DNA from: Planococcus citri
Taxonomy: Eukaryota > Arthropoda > Insecta > Hemiptera > Pseudococcidae
Direction of reading: 5' to 3'
Length of the DNA: 64,000 nucleotides
Assembly (NCBI RefSeq): GCF_950023065.1
Contig: NC_088680.1
Location: 15,550,559-15,614,558 of the forward strand
Below the pieces are notes generated by a model. The model did not search any database, was not told the DNA's origin, and saw nothing but the letters and a program-made list of their open reading frames with translations. Position numbers and translations under genes: made by a program. Below are positions 10,640 to 23,900 of the stretch, piece by piece. How positions within the stretch are numbered: the stretch's first letter is position 1; every line of letters begins with the position of its first letter.

Positions 10640-12735
10640 TGGAAACCCGGCATGTGACGTTTTTTCACTTTTCTCTTTTTAAAACATCACATTTCAAAAT
10701 TTTACATTTTTTTGCATATCTATTTTTGGGAAAATTTTCTCGTTTCTCGTTGATGAAAATCTTTCCTTCGGATTTGTCGATCTAGACTACCTACCTATTA
10801 AAATGAGTCTTTTTTTCCTTTCATTTGTTTTTGGTGACCATTTTTTTGCAATATACATATATACAAAGAATTTTTTTACAAACACTTTACAAAGGTTTTG
10901 GTATTTTTCTCCGATTTCAACGCTTTCTTTCGTGTTTCAATCGCATTATTTTATCGTGTTTTCAACACTTTTCTGCACAATTTTCTACATAAGTACATAT
11001 TTTACTGAAATTATTATTTTAAAAAAAATTTGGTAGGTTACCGTCCTATTATTTTCCGCAGCAATTTTGATACTTTTTTCAGTGTTTTACAAGTGACGTA
11101 TCATTTTAACAGGTTTCCAATGAAATGCTCAACGTAGGTACAATTTCTAATACGTTTTGTGAAATTTTACGAACTGAAATTTTTATTAACTTGGTTCTGG
11201 TAATTTTCATTGATTCTAATGTGTGTTTTTTTTGTGTTCTTGCATAATTTGGTGTTCTTTTTAACACATTTTTTTTGTCGAATAATCACTTTTTTAAGTA
11301 ATTTTCAACATATTTTGCGATTTGCGACCACTTGTTTACTTTACTAATTGTATAATTATACTATTATCTATCTGAGAATATTGTGTTTTTTGTAAATTTC
11401 TACGACTCAAGTCTAACGAGTTATATAATGAGCGTCTCCTATTGGTAGTCGCAACAAATGTCGATCCTATATGTGTTGTAGTTAAAACAAAGGGGAGAAT
11501 TTCAACATTATTCCAACAGCTCGTGAACGATTCTTCTGAAATTCGCGAGTTCCACATATCAGATAATTTTGTCAAGCATAATGCATATACCTACTGCTGC
11601 TCAAAAATTTTCTGTTCCCTGTTTCTTAAAGGTAGGTAGAGGTACTTACAGTGAGCTCACTTTCGGGACTTTCAGAATAACGACCTTGCCCAATTTTTCC
11701 CCCATTTTCCAATCACAAACATAGGGATATTGGAAACACACAAAATGGCAAAAGGAGGGATCACATTTTTTCACTCTTCTTGCCTCTTCATCAGCGACGA
11801 ATTTATCTATAGGATCACGAGAGAAAGTTGGAAATGACTTTTAGAAATTCGAACGAGAATGACCTCAAATACCCTTGACCAAGATTTCAAATTCTAAGGT
11901 TCACTCTTGGATTTTCGGGGAATTTTTAAAAATTTTTAAAATTCAAAAAAAAAACTGTTTTAAAGACTTTATTATGAAATGTAAATTTCTGGAGCAAAGT
12001 GAACCACTATAAAATGATTCTATCAATTCAACACCAACAAAATAACAACCGAATGCAGTCTTCAGTAATTTTTCGATTTTCATTAGAAACTACAAATCAC
12101 TTCAATAGTGAATTTTTGACCATTTTGTAAATTCCAGAAAAAGCTTTTTCATCCTTCAGCGAGTTCTCGTTCTCCAAAAATTTCAAATGGCTTCGAAAGA
12201 GTCAAAAATGACAAATTTTTGGCCAATTTTTAGGTAAATTGCAAAAAATGTGAAAAATATCAAACGGTTATTTTGAAATTGCTCGAGAAATTCGAAAACA
12301 CTCTGGAGGCTCGAAAAAGGTCAAAATACGATCGTCTTCGAATCAGCTGGGTTTTTGTAGACGCCCTACAAAAAATTACTCACATACAGTTTCAAAACAA
12401 TTTTGGAAAATATTGTTTTTAAAAATTTATAGAATTTCCAAAATCTGGCTAAACGCTCCTGAACAGCTTGAAATTAATTAGGTACTTTCTCAATCTACTC
12501 AGCGTGGTGAAATTTGGGTAGGTATAGGTAATGTAAATTTTACCATTCCAACTCAATGAGTAAATTTTGTGAAAATGATAAGTCCCACAAATCTGCTGGA
12601 AGCTCCAGAACAACTCAAAACTGTTGGAAACTGTTTCTGATCGATTCGTGTGGTCGAAAATAGGATAAGTACCTACGTACATATGTACAAGATTTAAGAG
12701 TTCTGGGTCAGTAGGTACAAAGATTATTGAACATT
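10640..12735. other. Intergenic stretch, no gene recognised
   Basis: The first 200 bases are the 3' flank of paralogue 1, shared with paralogue 2 around the words CTACCTACCTATTAAAAT. The rest is AT-rich with TTTTGAAAATT-type low-complexity sequence. Short frames at 11336-11639 on both strands have no recognisable product. Confidence 0.4.
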
Positions 12736-13200
12736 CACCTGTGAATAATGCTTTTTAAACACGCTATTAAATCGACTGCATGCTGGTAGGTTCGAGTCAT
12801 TTTAGAGACGCCAGCGATTTTTTGAAAATTCTTAGAGCCTTCAGTCGATTTTCGAAACTTGAAATTTCCACAGAATTTCGCCAAATGGAGTTAAAAAGCA
12901 AAAATTCACTCTGTAAATTAATTTCCTTACGCTATGATGTCGACTGCAGGTGGTTTCAAGTTGTTTTCAAGCTTCCAGTTACTTTTTGGACCTTATAGAG
13001 GCCAATAAGGTACCCGTGATTTTTTTCAAAATCGCTTTATTCCAGTGTAACAGTGGGAACTGGAATAATTCACTCAGACGAGTATAATAAGAATAAATGC
13101 CATGAAGGGGGGGATGAAAAATACTCCTAAGGGGGGTGAATATTTTTCTGCTTTATCGGATAGCTCATACATCTTAATAAAGCACTCCTGATCTCACATT
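12736..13200. repeat. Dispersed degenerate repeat ('cgactgcatgctggtaggtt' family)
   Basis: Words such as 'gctattaaatcgactgcatg', 'gagtcattttagagacgcca' and 'cgaaacttgaaatttcc' repeat those at 1900-2050 and 59560-59720. They are diverged and non-coding. Confidence 0.45.
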
Positions 13201-13877
13201 TGAGTACTTTAGAGTCAAACCCAGAATTCTCCACTTTTCGTCATTTTGAGAAAAACGCAAAAAACTGATAGAAGGTTGGTATCAGTAGTTGCAGTTTTCT
13301 AATCTCGCCTATAAATAGTGCCTCGGGTAACAATCGAATTGACAAAAAAAAAAATTTTTTTCAAGTCTTTCCATAGCAGTAATTCACGATACCATTTTGG
13401 AGAATTCTGGTTTTGACTCCAAGTCTGTAAAAAATTTTTAAAAATGTCAAAAATACATGATAAAATGAGGGATAATTCTACATTCAAGTCTGTTGAAAGT
13501 ATCTCAAGGTTGTTTACAGTCGACTGGAATGAAAAAAATCATCTTTTTTGAAGTATTTTTTTCAGAGTTTGACTCAAACCCGGTACTTTGGACCCCCTAA
13601 CCATCATGATATCGGATGGGGTAAAATGTAGAATGGCAATTGATGCGTACCTACTAACTGTACCCAAAACGACCATAATCTCATTTTTGAAAATTTTTGA
13701 CATTTTTCGGAATTGGACTCGGACCCGGTACTTTGGACCTCGCTGACTGCGTCATTGTGTCAGATAGGTAAAAACGGAGAATGGCAATCGATGCATACCT
13801 ACTAACTGTACCCAAAACGATCATAACCTCATTTTTGAAAAATTTGGAGAATTCTGGGTTTGACTCTAAGGTACTCA
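13201..13877. mobile_element. TIR element containing a 128-bp tandem duplication
   Basis: Ends are inverted: TGAGTACTTTAGAGTCAAAC at 13201 and its partner ending at 13877 (TGAGTACCTTAGAGTCAAAC inverted), about 30 of 32 bases. Inside, two tandem units of about 128 bases (near 13568 and 13710) share 'cccggtactttggacc' and 'actaactgtacccaaaacga'. No coding capacity. TSD not resolved. Confidence 0.65.
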
Positions 13878-15180
13878 TTTGTACTCGCACCTTATTTACT
13901 CACACTAAATAAATAAGGAAAAGAGTAAAATTATTGTTACGATATACCTAATTGTAATTGAATAGAATACAACATAATTAGCACAATAATTCAGAACGTT
14001 GAAGCCAAGTGCGCCATTGTAGGGTGGCTCATTGATCACAGTACTACTTTTTTAAGGTAGTCCTTATACCACATAAATGGTAGGTAACGAAAAGACAACT
14101 GAAAACACTTTCTATACATCTTAAAGAAAAGTTAGGAAAATATAATGGTTCTCAGGGCCATTATACAATGAGAATTAATTGACAACTGCGAGGTGTGCAG
14201 TGGCAATTAATTCGATCGAAGGGGGCGAATGGGAGGACTCACGGTACGAAAGCTCAGCTATTAATCACATTAACTACCTCTCATACATCCCCTAATACTA
14301 AGACGGGTCGGTAGCTCTAGCTTGAAAGTACACTTTTTACTGGTTGACTTACCTCAACTTCCGGATTCGTTGGGTAGTTCCTTGCATGATTAATTGATTG
14401 AAAATACCATAACTCCACTGCGATCACACGAACTTATGTGGAGAAATGTTAAATTATATAAAAAATATAAATTTAACGGATCAAAGACAGTACGATAAAT
14501 GTTTAAAGATCGAGGGGTCTCGGGCCCTGGGGTTCTAAGACATTGCCACGGCTGGCCAATCCACGAAGCAAGTGATGAGATAGCAAAGACGATCCTCCGA
14601 TCACACCTCGGATTGTCTTGAGATTTACTCAGGTTACCCCTTCCGTATGGTAGGGGAGAGAGAACCAGTTTCCCCTCTTGAGATGGGTACCATATTTCCT
14701 CACTACGTGATGAGTACAATATGGACCACCTCAAGGTCATATTACTAAAATATTCCCTAAGGTGGTCAGGCCATAACTGCTCCTTACACTAGTCTAAAAC
14801 ATATTTTTTGTCCTACAATTTCATATTTTTTTGAAAATTTGAAAAATTACTCTTCCGCCTTCTTTGAGGTAGAAAGATGAAATTCGGTTTACACCCTACT
14901 TTTAACATTATTCCGAGATGGATTGCAGGCAGTCTCAATCTGTTTTGGAGCTTCCAGCGGCGGTCCTTCAGAAACTTCTGTTCTTCAAAAAAGCCCATCA
15001 AATCTATCCCAATTAACTTTAGCACGTACTGTGCAGAGTGAATTTCAAGGTCAAATTATGAATTTCAAACTACAATGAAATTGAAAAAAAAAACACAAAC
15101 AAAAAATATACCACAATTTTCTGCGTCGATTTTCGGACTTCTTCCCTTATTTGCGGATGACCAAATTTTGGCTTTAAAAA
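13878..15180. other. Unassigned higher-GC stretch, possible old element
   Basis: 14200-14760 is clearly richer in G+C than its surroundings. It begins near GTAGGGTGGCTCATTGATC (14021) and ends near a 'ctaaggtggtcaggcc' word. A minus-strand frame of 116 codons (14390-14740) has no family I recognise. The inverted word TGAGCCACCCTA occurs near 17313, so an old TIR element could span 14021-17318, but the flanks do not form a convincing TSD. Confidence 0.35.
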
Positions 15181-15640
15181 TTCTCAAAAATAATTTAAAT
15201 CAAGATGGGTTTTTTTCTTCGAGCAAAAGCATAAATCAAGGTGCATGTCCACGGCCCCCCACCCCCATGGATTGACTTCAAACACATGCCATTCGTATGT
15301 GCTACGTTTGTGCTGGTTTGTGCTGAAAAGTTTTTCGTTTTTGCTGCCCCACCCCTTCCCAAGGTATTTGAAAAAACTTTTGGGGGGGCTGTAGACACGA
15401 GAGCCCCCCCCTACACTTTTAGCTAGGAGGTCCAAAATGGTGTCAATCGTTTGTGCTACGTTTGTGCTGGTTCGTGCCGAAAAGATTTCCGTTTGTGCTG
15501 CTCCTCTTCCTGTGGTGGCGAGGGGTTATTTGTGGAGGGGGGCAGTAGACATGAATTTTAAAAAAGGGGTTAAACGAAAGTTTGAAAAGAGAAAAAATTA
15601 TGTATCTATTGTGCTGAGGGCTGTTAAATTACCGTAATTT
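15181..15640. repeat. Two tandem units with GTGCTACGTTTGTGCTGG, C/G-run rich
   Basis: Units start near 15299 and 15453 with GTGCTACGTTTGTGCTGG and continue with GTGCTG, CCCCTTCCC-like and GGGGGCTGTAGACA segments, a period of about 155 bases. Frames in both strands are products of the repeat, not genes. Confidence 0.6.
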
Positions 15641-15779
15641 ATTCGCTGGTAAAATACGGTATTTTACGGTATTTATGGTACTTTACTAATTTGGATATGA
15701 AGAGCTTTTTTTTTTGTAGTTCGACTTCGAAGTTCCGAACTTCTGACCTGCCTCTGAAGTAAATTTTCATCTGTTTTAG

Positions 15780-16260
15780 GTGTTATTAAAGATTATACAT
15801 AGAACCATCTATCAAGATTTTCAAAAAAATTGAAAGATCTACGCCTCCTAGAGGCCTGAAATTTTGCCCAGCCGTTCCTGAAGGTTTGAGCGGACGACTC
15901 GAATTTTCGACCTCAAAATTCAAATTTAGCCCCCCCCGGTCCACATTAAAGAATCCTTCTATTTAAACCTCGAGGGACGCTTCTACCAATTTTAAGATTT
16001 TTTCAACAATTTTTTGAAATTTCGTAATTGGTCAAATACCTATAGTTTGAAATCTCTCCAACTCAGACTCGATTTTTTTTTAAATTTGAAAAAAACTAAA
16101 TTTGATATAGGTACACCTCCTAGAGGGCTGAAATTTTGCACAGCTGTTCTTGAGGGTCTGAGCAGACGACTCGATTTTTTTCGGCCCCAAAATTCAAATT
16201 CAACCCATTCATGAGGGGTACTACAAATTTGGACCCCCTCCCCCATTCAGGGGTCCGCTC
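15780..16260. repeat. Two-unit repeat with CCTCCTAGAGG...GCTGAAATTTTG
   Basis: Segments near 15845-15930 and 16116-16205 share 'cctcctagagg', 'ctgaaattttg', 'ccgttcctgaagg/ctgttcttgaggg', 'gacgactcga' and 'aattcaaatt', a spacing of about 271 bases. Non-coding. Confidence 0.55.
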
Positions 16261-17390
16261 GAAGAGGAACTCAAAATACACCACCAGCAAAAATGTCTAC
16301 AGCTGAAATTCGCACTTCGATTCTTGGCGAATTTTTAAGAATTCAAATGTGGCCCATTTTTTATGAAAAAAAAAAAACAAAATTTGGTTACATTGACGTA
16401 AAATAAAGCTGAAATTTGGTTAGATTTCCTAATTTGAACCTAACGAGTCGATTGTTGATGATTTGAAAACCGATCTAGGCGAATTTTCAGATTCTCCAAT
16501 TTTCGAAAAAAAAAAAATTATGTATTTCAACTCGACTACATTGAACAATATTGAATATTTCAAAATCAAGGAATAATAACGATGTCGATAGGTACCTTAC
16601 CTACCTGCATATACGATGTGCAGAGCACAGCTCGTTTCTACCAAGTTTTACAAAAATTGCGTTTAATTTATCGACGGTATAACAAAACACCTGACGATGA
16701 TATATGTATTTATTTACACAGAAGGTTTTTTTTTTACTTTTATTACGTAAGATCCTATACTACATACATTTGTAATTCAACAGGTAGGTTAGATATGAAA
16801 AAAATAATTCAATTCTCATGACGCGTTTACATAGGTAGAGGTACAAAGGTACTGAACAATGTTCGAATAAAATTCGAATTCTTTTCGTATACTTATCACC
16901 TTATTCACCTAACGGCTAACATAGAACACAGCGCCTATAATATGTATAATTGTGATACTTATTACCGTCTTTATAGGCTCCTGTGATTGATTTAGGCACC
17001 AACTTTCAAAATTGTATTCAACGATTATCACAAATAAGTTGACATGAAAAGTTATGAAAAAAGCAAGATGTACCTTCTCCTTACGAAATGAACTCAACGG
17101 GGTCAAAATTAGATTCGAATGTTCAAGTTATATAATCAAAAAAGACAATGAGGCCAGAATTTACTCATGCACGACGTTTTTCTTATATTGGATTCAGTTT
17201 TTTGGGCCTCAGTTCTACCTTCCAACAACTTAGGTATGGGGTTTTGAACATTAAAGCAAAAACAGTCTTTTTACTGTATGGCAGCAACAAAAATCGATTT
17301 TTCGAAATATGAGCCACCCTATACCTCTGAGAAAAGTTTTTCAAAACTTCCAAAAACCGAATTGTGATTTTTTGGTCATGTACAGAACTT
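16261..17390. other. Intergenic stretch, no gene recognised
   Basis: AT-rich sequence with GTAGGTACC motifs. Open frames at 16582-16821 and 16909-17106 show no recognisable domain, signal peptide or splice context. Confidence 0.4.
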
Positions 17391-20345
17391 TTAGACAATT
17401 TTGACCAGAAAAAAAGGACTTTTGAACAGTTTTGACAAAACGCAGGATTTTTAAACAATTTTGACAAAAATGACAACTTTTCAACCAAATTGACCCGAAA
17501 ACATGACTTCCAGAAAAGAAGGAATATCGATAAGGCCATTTTTTGGCACCAGACAGTTATCGACTGAACCACTCTTAAAATGTTATAATAAATTCCCCAA
17601 ATACGAATCCGTAGTTAGTTAACTCAAAATGACCATTTTTTTGGGGCTCCAGGGGTCCCCAAAGTGCCGAATAAAAAAAAAATTTTTGGAACCACTGAGT
17701 ATTATTTTCAAAAACTTTTTAGCGTAAAATATTCGTTTGAACCTAGTAAACATTATACGAGGCCATTTTTCTATTTTCGACCCTCGGGGGTAGAAATTGA
17801 AGGGTTTTAATTTTTGGAAAATTTTGGAACCACCATTTTGAACCTACCCCTTTGAACACCGCTAAACAGCTTTATACAGTTTATTAGTATTCAAAAGACC
17901 TCCATCCTACCAAATTTTGAGCTTAATAAAATTTTGCGCTTGTACTCAAAAATCCAATTTTCCAATTTTTCGTAATTTCAATATTTTCGGAACCCCTGGA
18001 AGACTGGAAACCTGAGATTTGCGCCAAACGTAACGTTTTGAGACATATATTTAAGTATCAAGGTGAAAAGGTTTAATTAAGCTTCCTGTATATTCGTAAT
18101 TTTGAACCCTCTTTTTAGAGCCCCCCACTTTGGGCACCCCTGAATATGGCGTTTATGCATATTTTCTCAAATAAATTGAAGAATTTCCATTTGAAACACA
18201 CTAGCAAGTGCTCGATAATTTTTCATTCAATTTTTCCTGTAACTTTCATCTTTGAGCCATTTTGTGCCGAATTCTGAGATTTTTACTCTTCCAAAAAACG
18301 TTAAAGTCACGTTTTCACGATTTAAATGAAGTAAAATCTCATAATTTGACCCAAAAAACCTTAATTATTATGAAAGTTACAGGAAAAATTGAATGAAAAA
18401 TTATCGAGCACTTGCTAGTGTGCTTCAAATGGAAATTCTTCAATTTATTTGAAAAAATATGCATAAACACCTTTTTTAGGGGTGACCAAAGTGGGGGGGT
18501 TCTAAACAAAGTGTTCAAAATTACGAATATACAGGGAGCTTAATTAAACTTTTTCAACTAGGTAATTGAATATATGTCTCAAAACGTTGCGTTTGGCGCA
18601 AATCGCAGGGTTCCAGTTTTCCAGGGGTTCCCAAAATATCGAAATTACAAAAAATTGAAAAATTGGATTTTTGAGTACTTACCAGCGCAAAATTTTATTG
18701 AGCTGAAAATTTGGTAGGATGGAGATTGGAGGTCTCTTGAATACTAATAAACTGTAAAAAGATTTTTAGCGGGGTTCAAAGGAGTAGGTTCAAAATGGTG
18801 GTTCCAAAATTTTCGAAAAATTAACCCCCTCCCCTCACCCCTATTTCTACCTCCGAGGGTCGAAAATAGAAAGATTGCCTCGTATAATGTTTATCAGGTA
18901 CAAACAGGTATTTTATGCTTAAAAAGTTTTTGAAAATAATACTCAGTGGTTCCAAAAAATATTCTTTTTTTATTCGCCACTTTGGAGACCCTTGGAGCCC
19001 AAAAAATGGTCATTTTGGGTTAACTAACCACGGATTTGTATTTGGGAAATTAATTACAACACTTTAAAAGTGGTTCAGTCGAGAACTGCCTGGTGCCAAA
19101 AAATGGCCTTATCGATACTCCTCCTTTAGACAAAAAACAGACTTTATAGACAATTTTGAAAAAATTACTCCTGTGAGACAATTTTGACAACAATTGAAAC
19201 TTTTTGACAATTTTGGTAAAAAAAAGGACTTTTGGACAGTTTTGACATAATTATACCTAAAGTACCTAATACCTAAAACAGAACTTTTAGGACAATTTTG
19301 ACAAAAAAGATGATTTTCTGACATTTTGACAAAAATGACAACTTTTCAACAATATTTACCAAAAACATGACATTTGGAAAATTTAGACAAAAAACAGACT
19401 TTATAGAGAATTTTGACAACAGTTGACAGTTTCTGACAATTGCGGTAAAAAAAGTACTTTTCGACAGTTTTGATGTAAAACAGAACTTTTGGACGATTTT
19501 TACAAAAAAGGGAATTTTTTGACAATTTTGATCGAAAAAAAACGTTTGCACAGTGCTGACAAAACGCAGGATTTTTAGACAATTTTGACAAAAATGACAA
19601 CTTTTCAACAACATTGACCAAAAACATGACTTCCGACAAAAAACAGACTTGATAGATAATTTTGAAAAAATTACGTCTTTTAGACAATTTTGAAAAACTT
19701 TTTGACAATTTTGGTAAAAAAAAAAGGACATTTGGACAGTTTTGACATAAAACAGAACTTTTGGACAATTTTTACAAAAAAGAGAATTTTTTGACAGTTT
19801 TTACCAAAAAAAAAAAGACTTTTGGATAGTTCTGATAAAACGCAGGATTTTTAGACAATTTCGACAAAAATGACAACTTTTCAACAACATTGACCAAGAA
19901 CATGACTTTTGACAAAAAACAGACTTGATAGACAATTTTGAAAAAATTACGTCTTTTAGACAAATTCTGAGGCACTCAAAAAACACGCGTTACAATTCCA
20001 GTTCTTTTAGACAAATTTGACAACTATTGAAACTTTTTGATAATTTTGGTTTAAAAAAAGGACTTTTGAATGGTTTTGACATAAAACAGAACTTTCAGAC
20101 AATTTTTACCAAAAAGAGAATTTTTCGACAGTTTTGACCAAAAAAAAAAAAAAGACTTTTGGATAGTTCTGACAAAACACAGGATTTTTAGACAATTTTG
20201 ACAAATGACAACTTTTCAACAATATTGACCAAAAACATGACTTTTGAAAAATTTAGACCAAAAACAGACTTTATAGACAATTTTGACAAAATTCAAACCT
20301 TTGAGACAATTTTGACAACAAATGAAACTTTTTGACAATGTAGGT
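17391..20345. repeat. TTTTGACA-type degenerate array with higher-order periodicity
   Basis: Short units of about 36-40 bases built on 'acaattttgacaaaa' form blocks that recur as larger units. The word ATGACAACTTTTCAAC recurs near 17470, 19337, 19593, 19869 and 20206, so the higher-order period is 256-337 bases. Minus-strand frames through it read as SKLSK/QNCQK repeats; these are repeat translations, not proteins. A 1.6-kb palindrome (17524-19118) splits the array. Confidence 0.75.
17524..19118. mobile_element. Large palindrome (about 730-bp arms), probable foldback element
   Basis: The left arm 17524-18250 and right arm 18372-19118 are inverted copies around a spacer of about 120 bases. Matching pairs include 'tatcgataaggccatttttt' with its inverse near 19100, and 'cactagcaagtgctcgataa' with its inverse near 18400. 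The arms differ by scattered substitutions and small indels. Both outer ends abut TTTTGACA repeat. No coding frame. TSD not resolved. Confidence 0.8.
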
Positions 20346-20580
20346 GTATACCCTGATGAACATTCAGCAGATACGAGACGTTTTTCAAAATGAATTCACG
20401 TTTGGTACGTATATGTAGATATCAGTTTGCTCGTGAAAAATTTGCTGAATTCAAACTACAATTTGCGTAGGTATCTACATTGTTTACTTGAAAATTGACA
20501 CAGAGACAAATACACGCGCACACAACATTAAACAAACAGTTACAACGCGATTCCTTCAAATTTAGGGAAAAAATATGGCT

Positions 20581-20613
20581 ACAAAATCCAAACGCTACAC
20601 TTGTGGCAACCAA
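20581..20613 (+). promoter_or_regulatory. Conserved upstream box of paralogue 2
   Basis: Matches the box at 9026-9058 upstream of paralogue 1 over about 33 bases with a handful of substitutions, 33 bases before this gene's TATA box. It is the best-conserved non-coding segment between the two paralogues. Confidence 0.5.
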
Positions 20614-20645
20614 AATGAATCACCTTAGTCGCAGAAATTTTTTTC

Positions 20646-20652
20646 TATAAAA
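20646..20652 (+). promoter_or_regulatory. TATA box of secreted-protein paralogue 2
   Basis: TATAAAA in the context TTTTCTATAAAATAAG, 293 bases before the ATG. It sits in the same relative place as in paralogues 1, A and C. Confidence 0.55.
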
Positions 20653-20938
20653 TAAGCCAAAACTTGGAGCTAAATCACAGTCGTTGTTCTTTCGTCTAGC
20701 ACCTACGTATTAAGTACCTACGTCGTTTTATTTGCTAGTTTGCTACACAAAACTCGCAGAATTTTTCTATTGTAAAATATCGAGCAAAAAATTGTGGATT
20801 TTTAATGATAGTCGATGTTTATGGTTTCTCGTAGAGCACCGTACTTTTGTTTGGAAGATTGTAATATTACAATAAGTAGATCCCTACCTACCTTACAAGT
20901 TCTTTACACAGAGAAAATTACTTTTTAATTAGAAAGAA

Positions 20939-23900
20939 ATGGATATTCGCGTTTTAGTAACTTGTTTGCTAGGTTTTTCGGTTATATCATTCGTAAGTTC
21001 AGCAAATAAAGTACGAATTACTAAGCAAGATTTTACTGACCTTGGCGGGTAAGTCATTTACGTTAGTGAAAACAAAAAATCGTCAGAAAATTTTCGCTCT
21101 TGAAAAACTTGCAAAAAAGGTACACCTCCACGGTGCAGAAAATTTTGCTTGATAGGAAATTGCAGTCAGAATTTTTCATGTTTTTTCTTTGATATTTTGC
21201 TCTCACACCTACAAGAAATTCAAAATTTTGGTTAAAGGTCGCGGTTAAAATTATTTATTTTTCAAACTTTACTGTTAAGGTTCGGGTTATGGTTATTGGT
21301 GACCATTTTTTCAAATAATGGTCAAGGTTAAGGCTACAGTTTTCCAGTTGAGGTTAAAATTTCAGTTGGTGGTTAAATTTACAGTTGAAAAATTTGAAAA
21401 TTTCTAAAACATTTCTCTGAGTTTGAAATTTTGAAGTTTGAAAATTGAAAAACTGGTAACATTTAAATTCAAAATTTGACAAGGAATCTCTTATCATTAA
21501 AATATCATTCAAGATCGAGCCTTAATCGTTTAATGACTAATGAGTATGATGTACTTATATGATGTAAAACTTTTTGAACTTATTTTCATCTTTGATCATT
21601 TTTTGATTGAAATTTCAAATCACCACAAATCATAAGTATTGAAAAAACCGCAGATAAAAAGAAATAAAAAAACAGCACTTTTAATTTTTTTTTATTTTTA
21701 ACTGGTTTTTTTCTAAAAAAATTTTGTTGGAAATGGTTACGGTTATGATTTATTTTAATCTCAGAAAATAGTTAAGGTTATGCTTAATGATAGGTAGGTA
21801 TTTCCAAAAAAATATTTCTGGTCAGGGTTATTTATTTTTTATTTTTTTTTTGTCAATTTACCAGTCTATTTACGTTTACAATTAATGGTTAAAAACCGGC
21901 TAACAAGCCTGAAATTTTCAAGTTCACATTGTCTACAAAATGCAAAATTTTTAATCAGTTTTTGGAATTCATATTATATTGTCTATAAATGGTAAATTTC
22001 AAATTGATCGATTTTTCAGAATTTCCAAGGTCTTTAAATTTGCAGAATTCTTAATCAATTTTCAGAGTTCTGTCTTGATTGCGAATGTAGGAATTTTGCA
22101 ATTAATTTTTCAAAATTCGCACTGCTTAGAAATGGCAATTTTTAAAACATTTTTCAAAATTCTCATAGTCTTTGTACTACAAAATTTGAAATATATTTTC
22201 GAGGTCACATTGTCCGCAAATTGTGAAACATTAATTAAATCAAAAAGCTATTTTCCGAAGCAAGGATGGAAACCGAAATGCAAAAAAAATATTGGTTATT
22301 TTTTTCAAAATTATTTACTTATTACGGTTACGATTAAAGATTAAGTTACAGTTATGACCCAAAAAAATAAAGGTTATGGTTAAAAATAAAGGTTACGGTT
22401 TTCTTTCATTTATCAAAAATTAATTGCACTTCTGTGTCAAAAAAGTGTGCCTGCGGCCAAAAAAACGAAAAAAAAACCGCAATTTCACAGCCATTTTTTG
22501 AGTTTGAAGAAAATTTTAGACAAATTGAGCCCTTTTTTCTCAAAAATCATAATAAATGTCATATTTTACATGAAAAAAATGAGATTTTTACTCAAAAAAA
22601 AAATAACCGTTATGTATTTAATAGTGATGGGATATTATCGATATTTTGGGATATCGATATCGTCAAAATATCGGAGGTTTCATATCGATAATATCGATAT
22701 GAAACCAAAGACCATAAAACAGCTGATTTTTGATGAAAAGAGAAACTGAGTCATCTCTAAGCTGTTTCTATTCCTTACTTTTTGCTTTTTCAGTATCTAG
22801 CTACCTATTTGGCGCTTTTTAAAATATTGATGACATTGATGACATTGATGACATAATGTCTACATTTCATCATTCTACATATATGGCCCATGGCTACCAT
22901 TAATAGCTGTGATAATCACTATTTTACACTAACAGAGTCTGAAAATGCTCAAAAAGAGCAAAAAAACACCTTGCACAATTTATTTACGGGATATTTGCAT
23001 AATTTTTAAAAATTTTCCGGTAATTGATTATCGGATTTAAAATATATATACTGTCTTATAGTACATTGCGAGATCCGACATATACACAGGCATTGCGAGA
23101 TCCACCCCAAAAAATTTCGAAAAATGCTAAAAACTCAAATAATAACCCTACAACTTCGTTCGAACGCATGTTCCAGTGTGTAAACAGTGCCTTTCTATGC
23201 ATTGCCGCCATCAATTTCGCGATCCGCATAAACCGAGATCCACCAATGGCCTAAACCTGATTTGGGGGTGGATCTCGCAAGATGCATCGTTTATCTATTT
23301 TCAAAAATTGTATATAAGTATATGAATAGTAGGCAAAACGAGATCCGGCTGAAAATGTGTGTACAGGGTCCTCCGGATCTCACAAGTACCATGGCATATG
23401 AGAGAACTTGCGAGATCCGGCAAAAGGATCTCAGGATCTCGCAATGCCCGATTTTATATAAAACGGATCTCGTAATGTATGGTTTTTACATGTACCTATC
23501 GATATATATCGACGGCGGCAAATATCGATATATATTGATAAATATCGATAATATCCCACCACTAGTATTTAACCAAAACAAAAAAATAAATCAGTCACAT
23601 AAAATTTCAAATCAATTATCTCGGTTATGGTTACGGTTACAGTTTTTGCCTCATTATAGCGGTTAAAATTCATTTTGGTTAAAAATTTTGGTTACGGTTT
23701 CCATCCCTGTTCCAAAGTGACCTAAGTCATTCGGTTTCGGTTTTCCACGTTGAAAAAGGCAACCAGTTCTGGGAAGTCCTCATTGTTGTAGTCACACTCC
23801 TGTACAGGAGATAGCGTATATTCCCATCTATATTAGCCAGGTTCTAGAGTATCTGATAGTTTCTTTCAGGGTCTTACAGGGAGAGTTGGCTGGTGAGTTT

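Larger units (their letters stand above)
22261..23709. mobile_element. hAT-like element, outer shell of a three-level nest
   Basis: Termini CAAGGATGGAAACCG and, inverted, CAGGGATGGAAACCG. Flanks TTCCGAAG (22253-22260) and TTCCAAAG (23710-23717) form an 8-bp TSD with one mismatch. The interior is rich in GGTTAC words and has no transposase. It hosts the insertion at 22622-23564. Its right TSD abuts the 3' end of the LINE fragment. Confidence 0.8.

Noticed and set aside
15184..15637. Several overlapping frames of 60-83 codons on both strands
   Set aside because: All lie in the two-unit GTGCTACGTTTGTGCTGG repeat and have no domain or splice support.
19109..19986. Minus-strand frames of up to 152 codons with SKLSK/QNCQK repeats
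   Set aside because: They are translations of the TTTTGACA array in overlapping frames, with no start context or splice structure.
21190..23709. GGTTA-rich sequence as an interstitial telomere repeat
   Set aside because: The words are irregular (GGTTAAGG, GGTTACGG, GGTTATGG), separated by other sequence and partly inside a hAT-like element; the insect telomere unit TTAGG is not tandem here.
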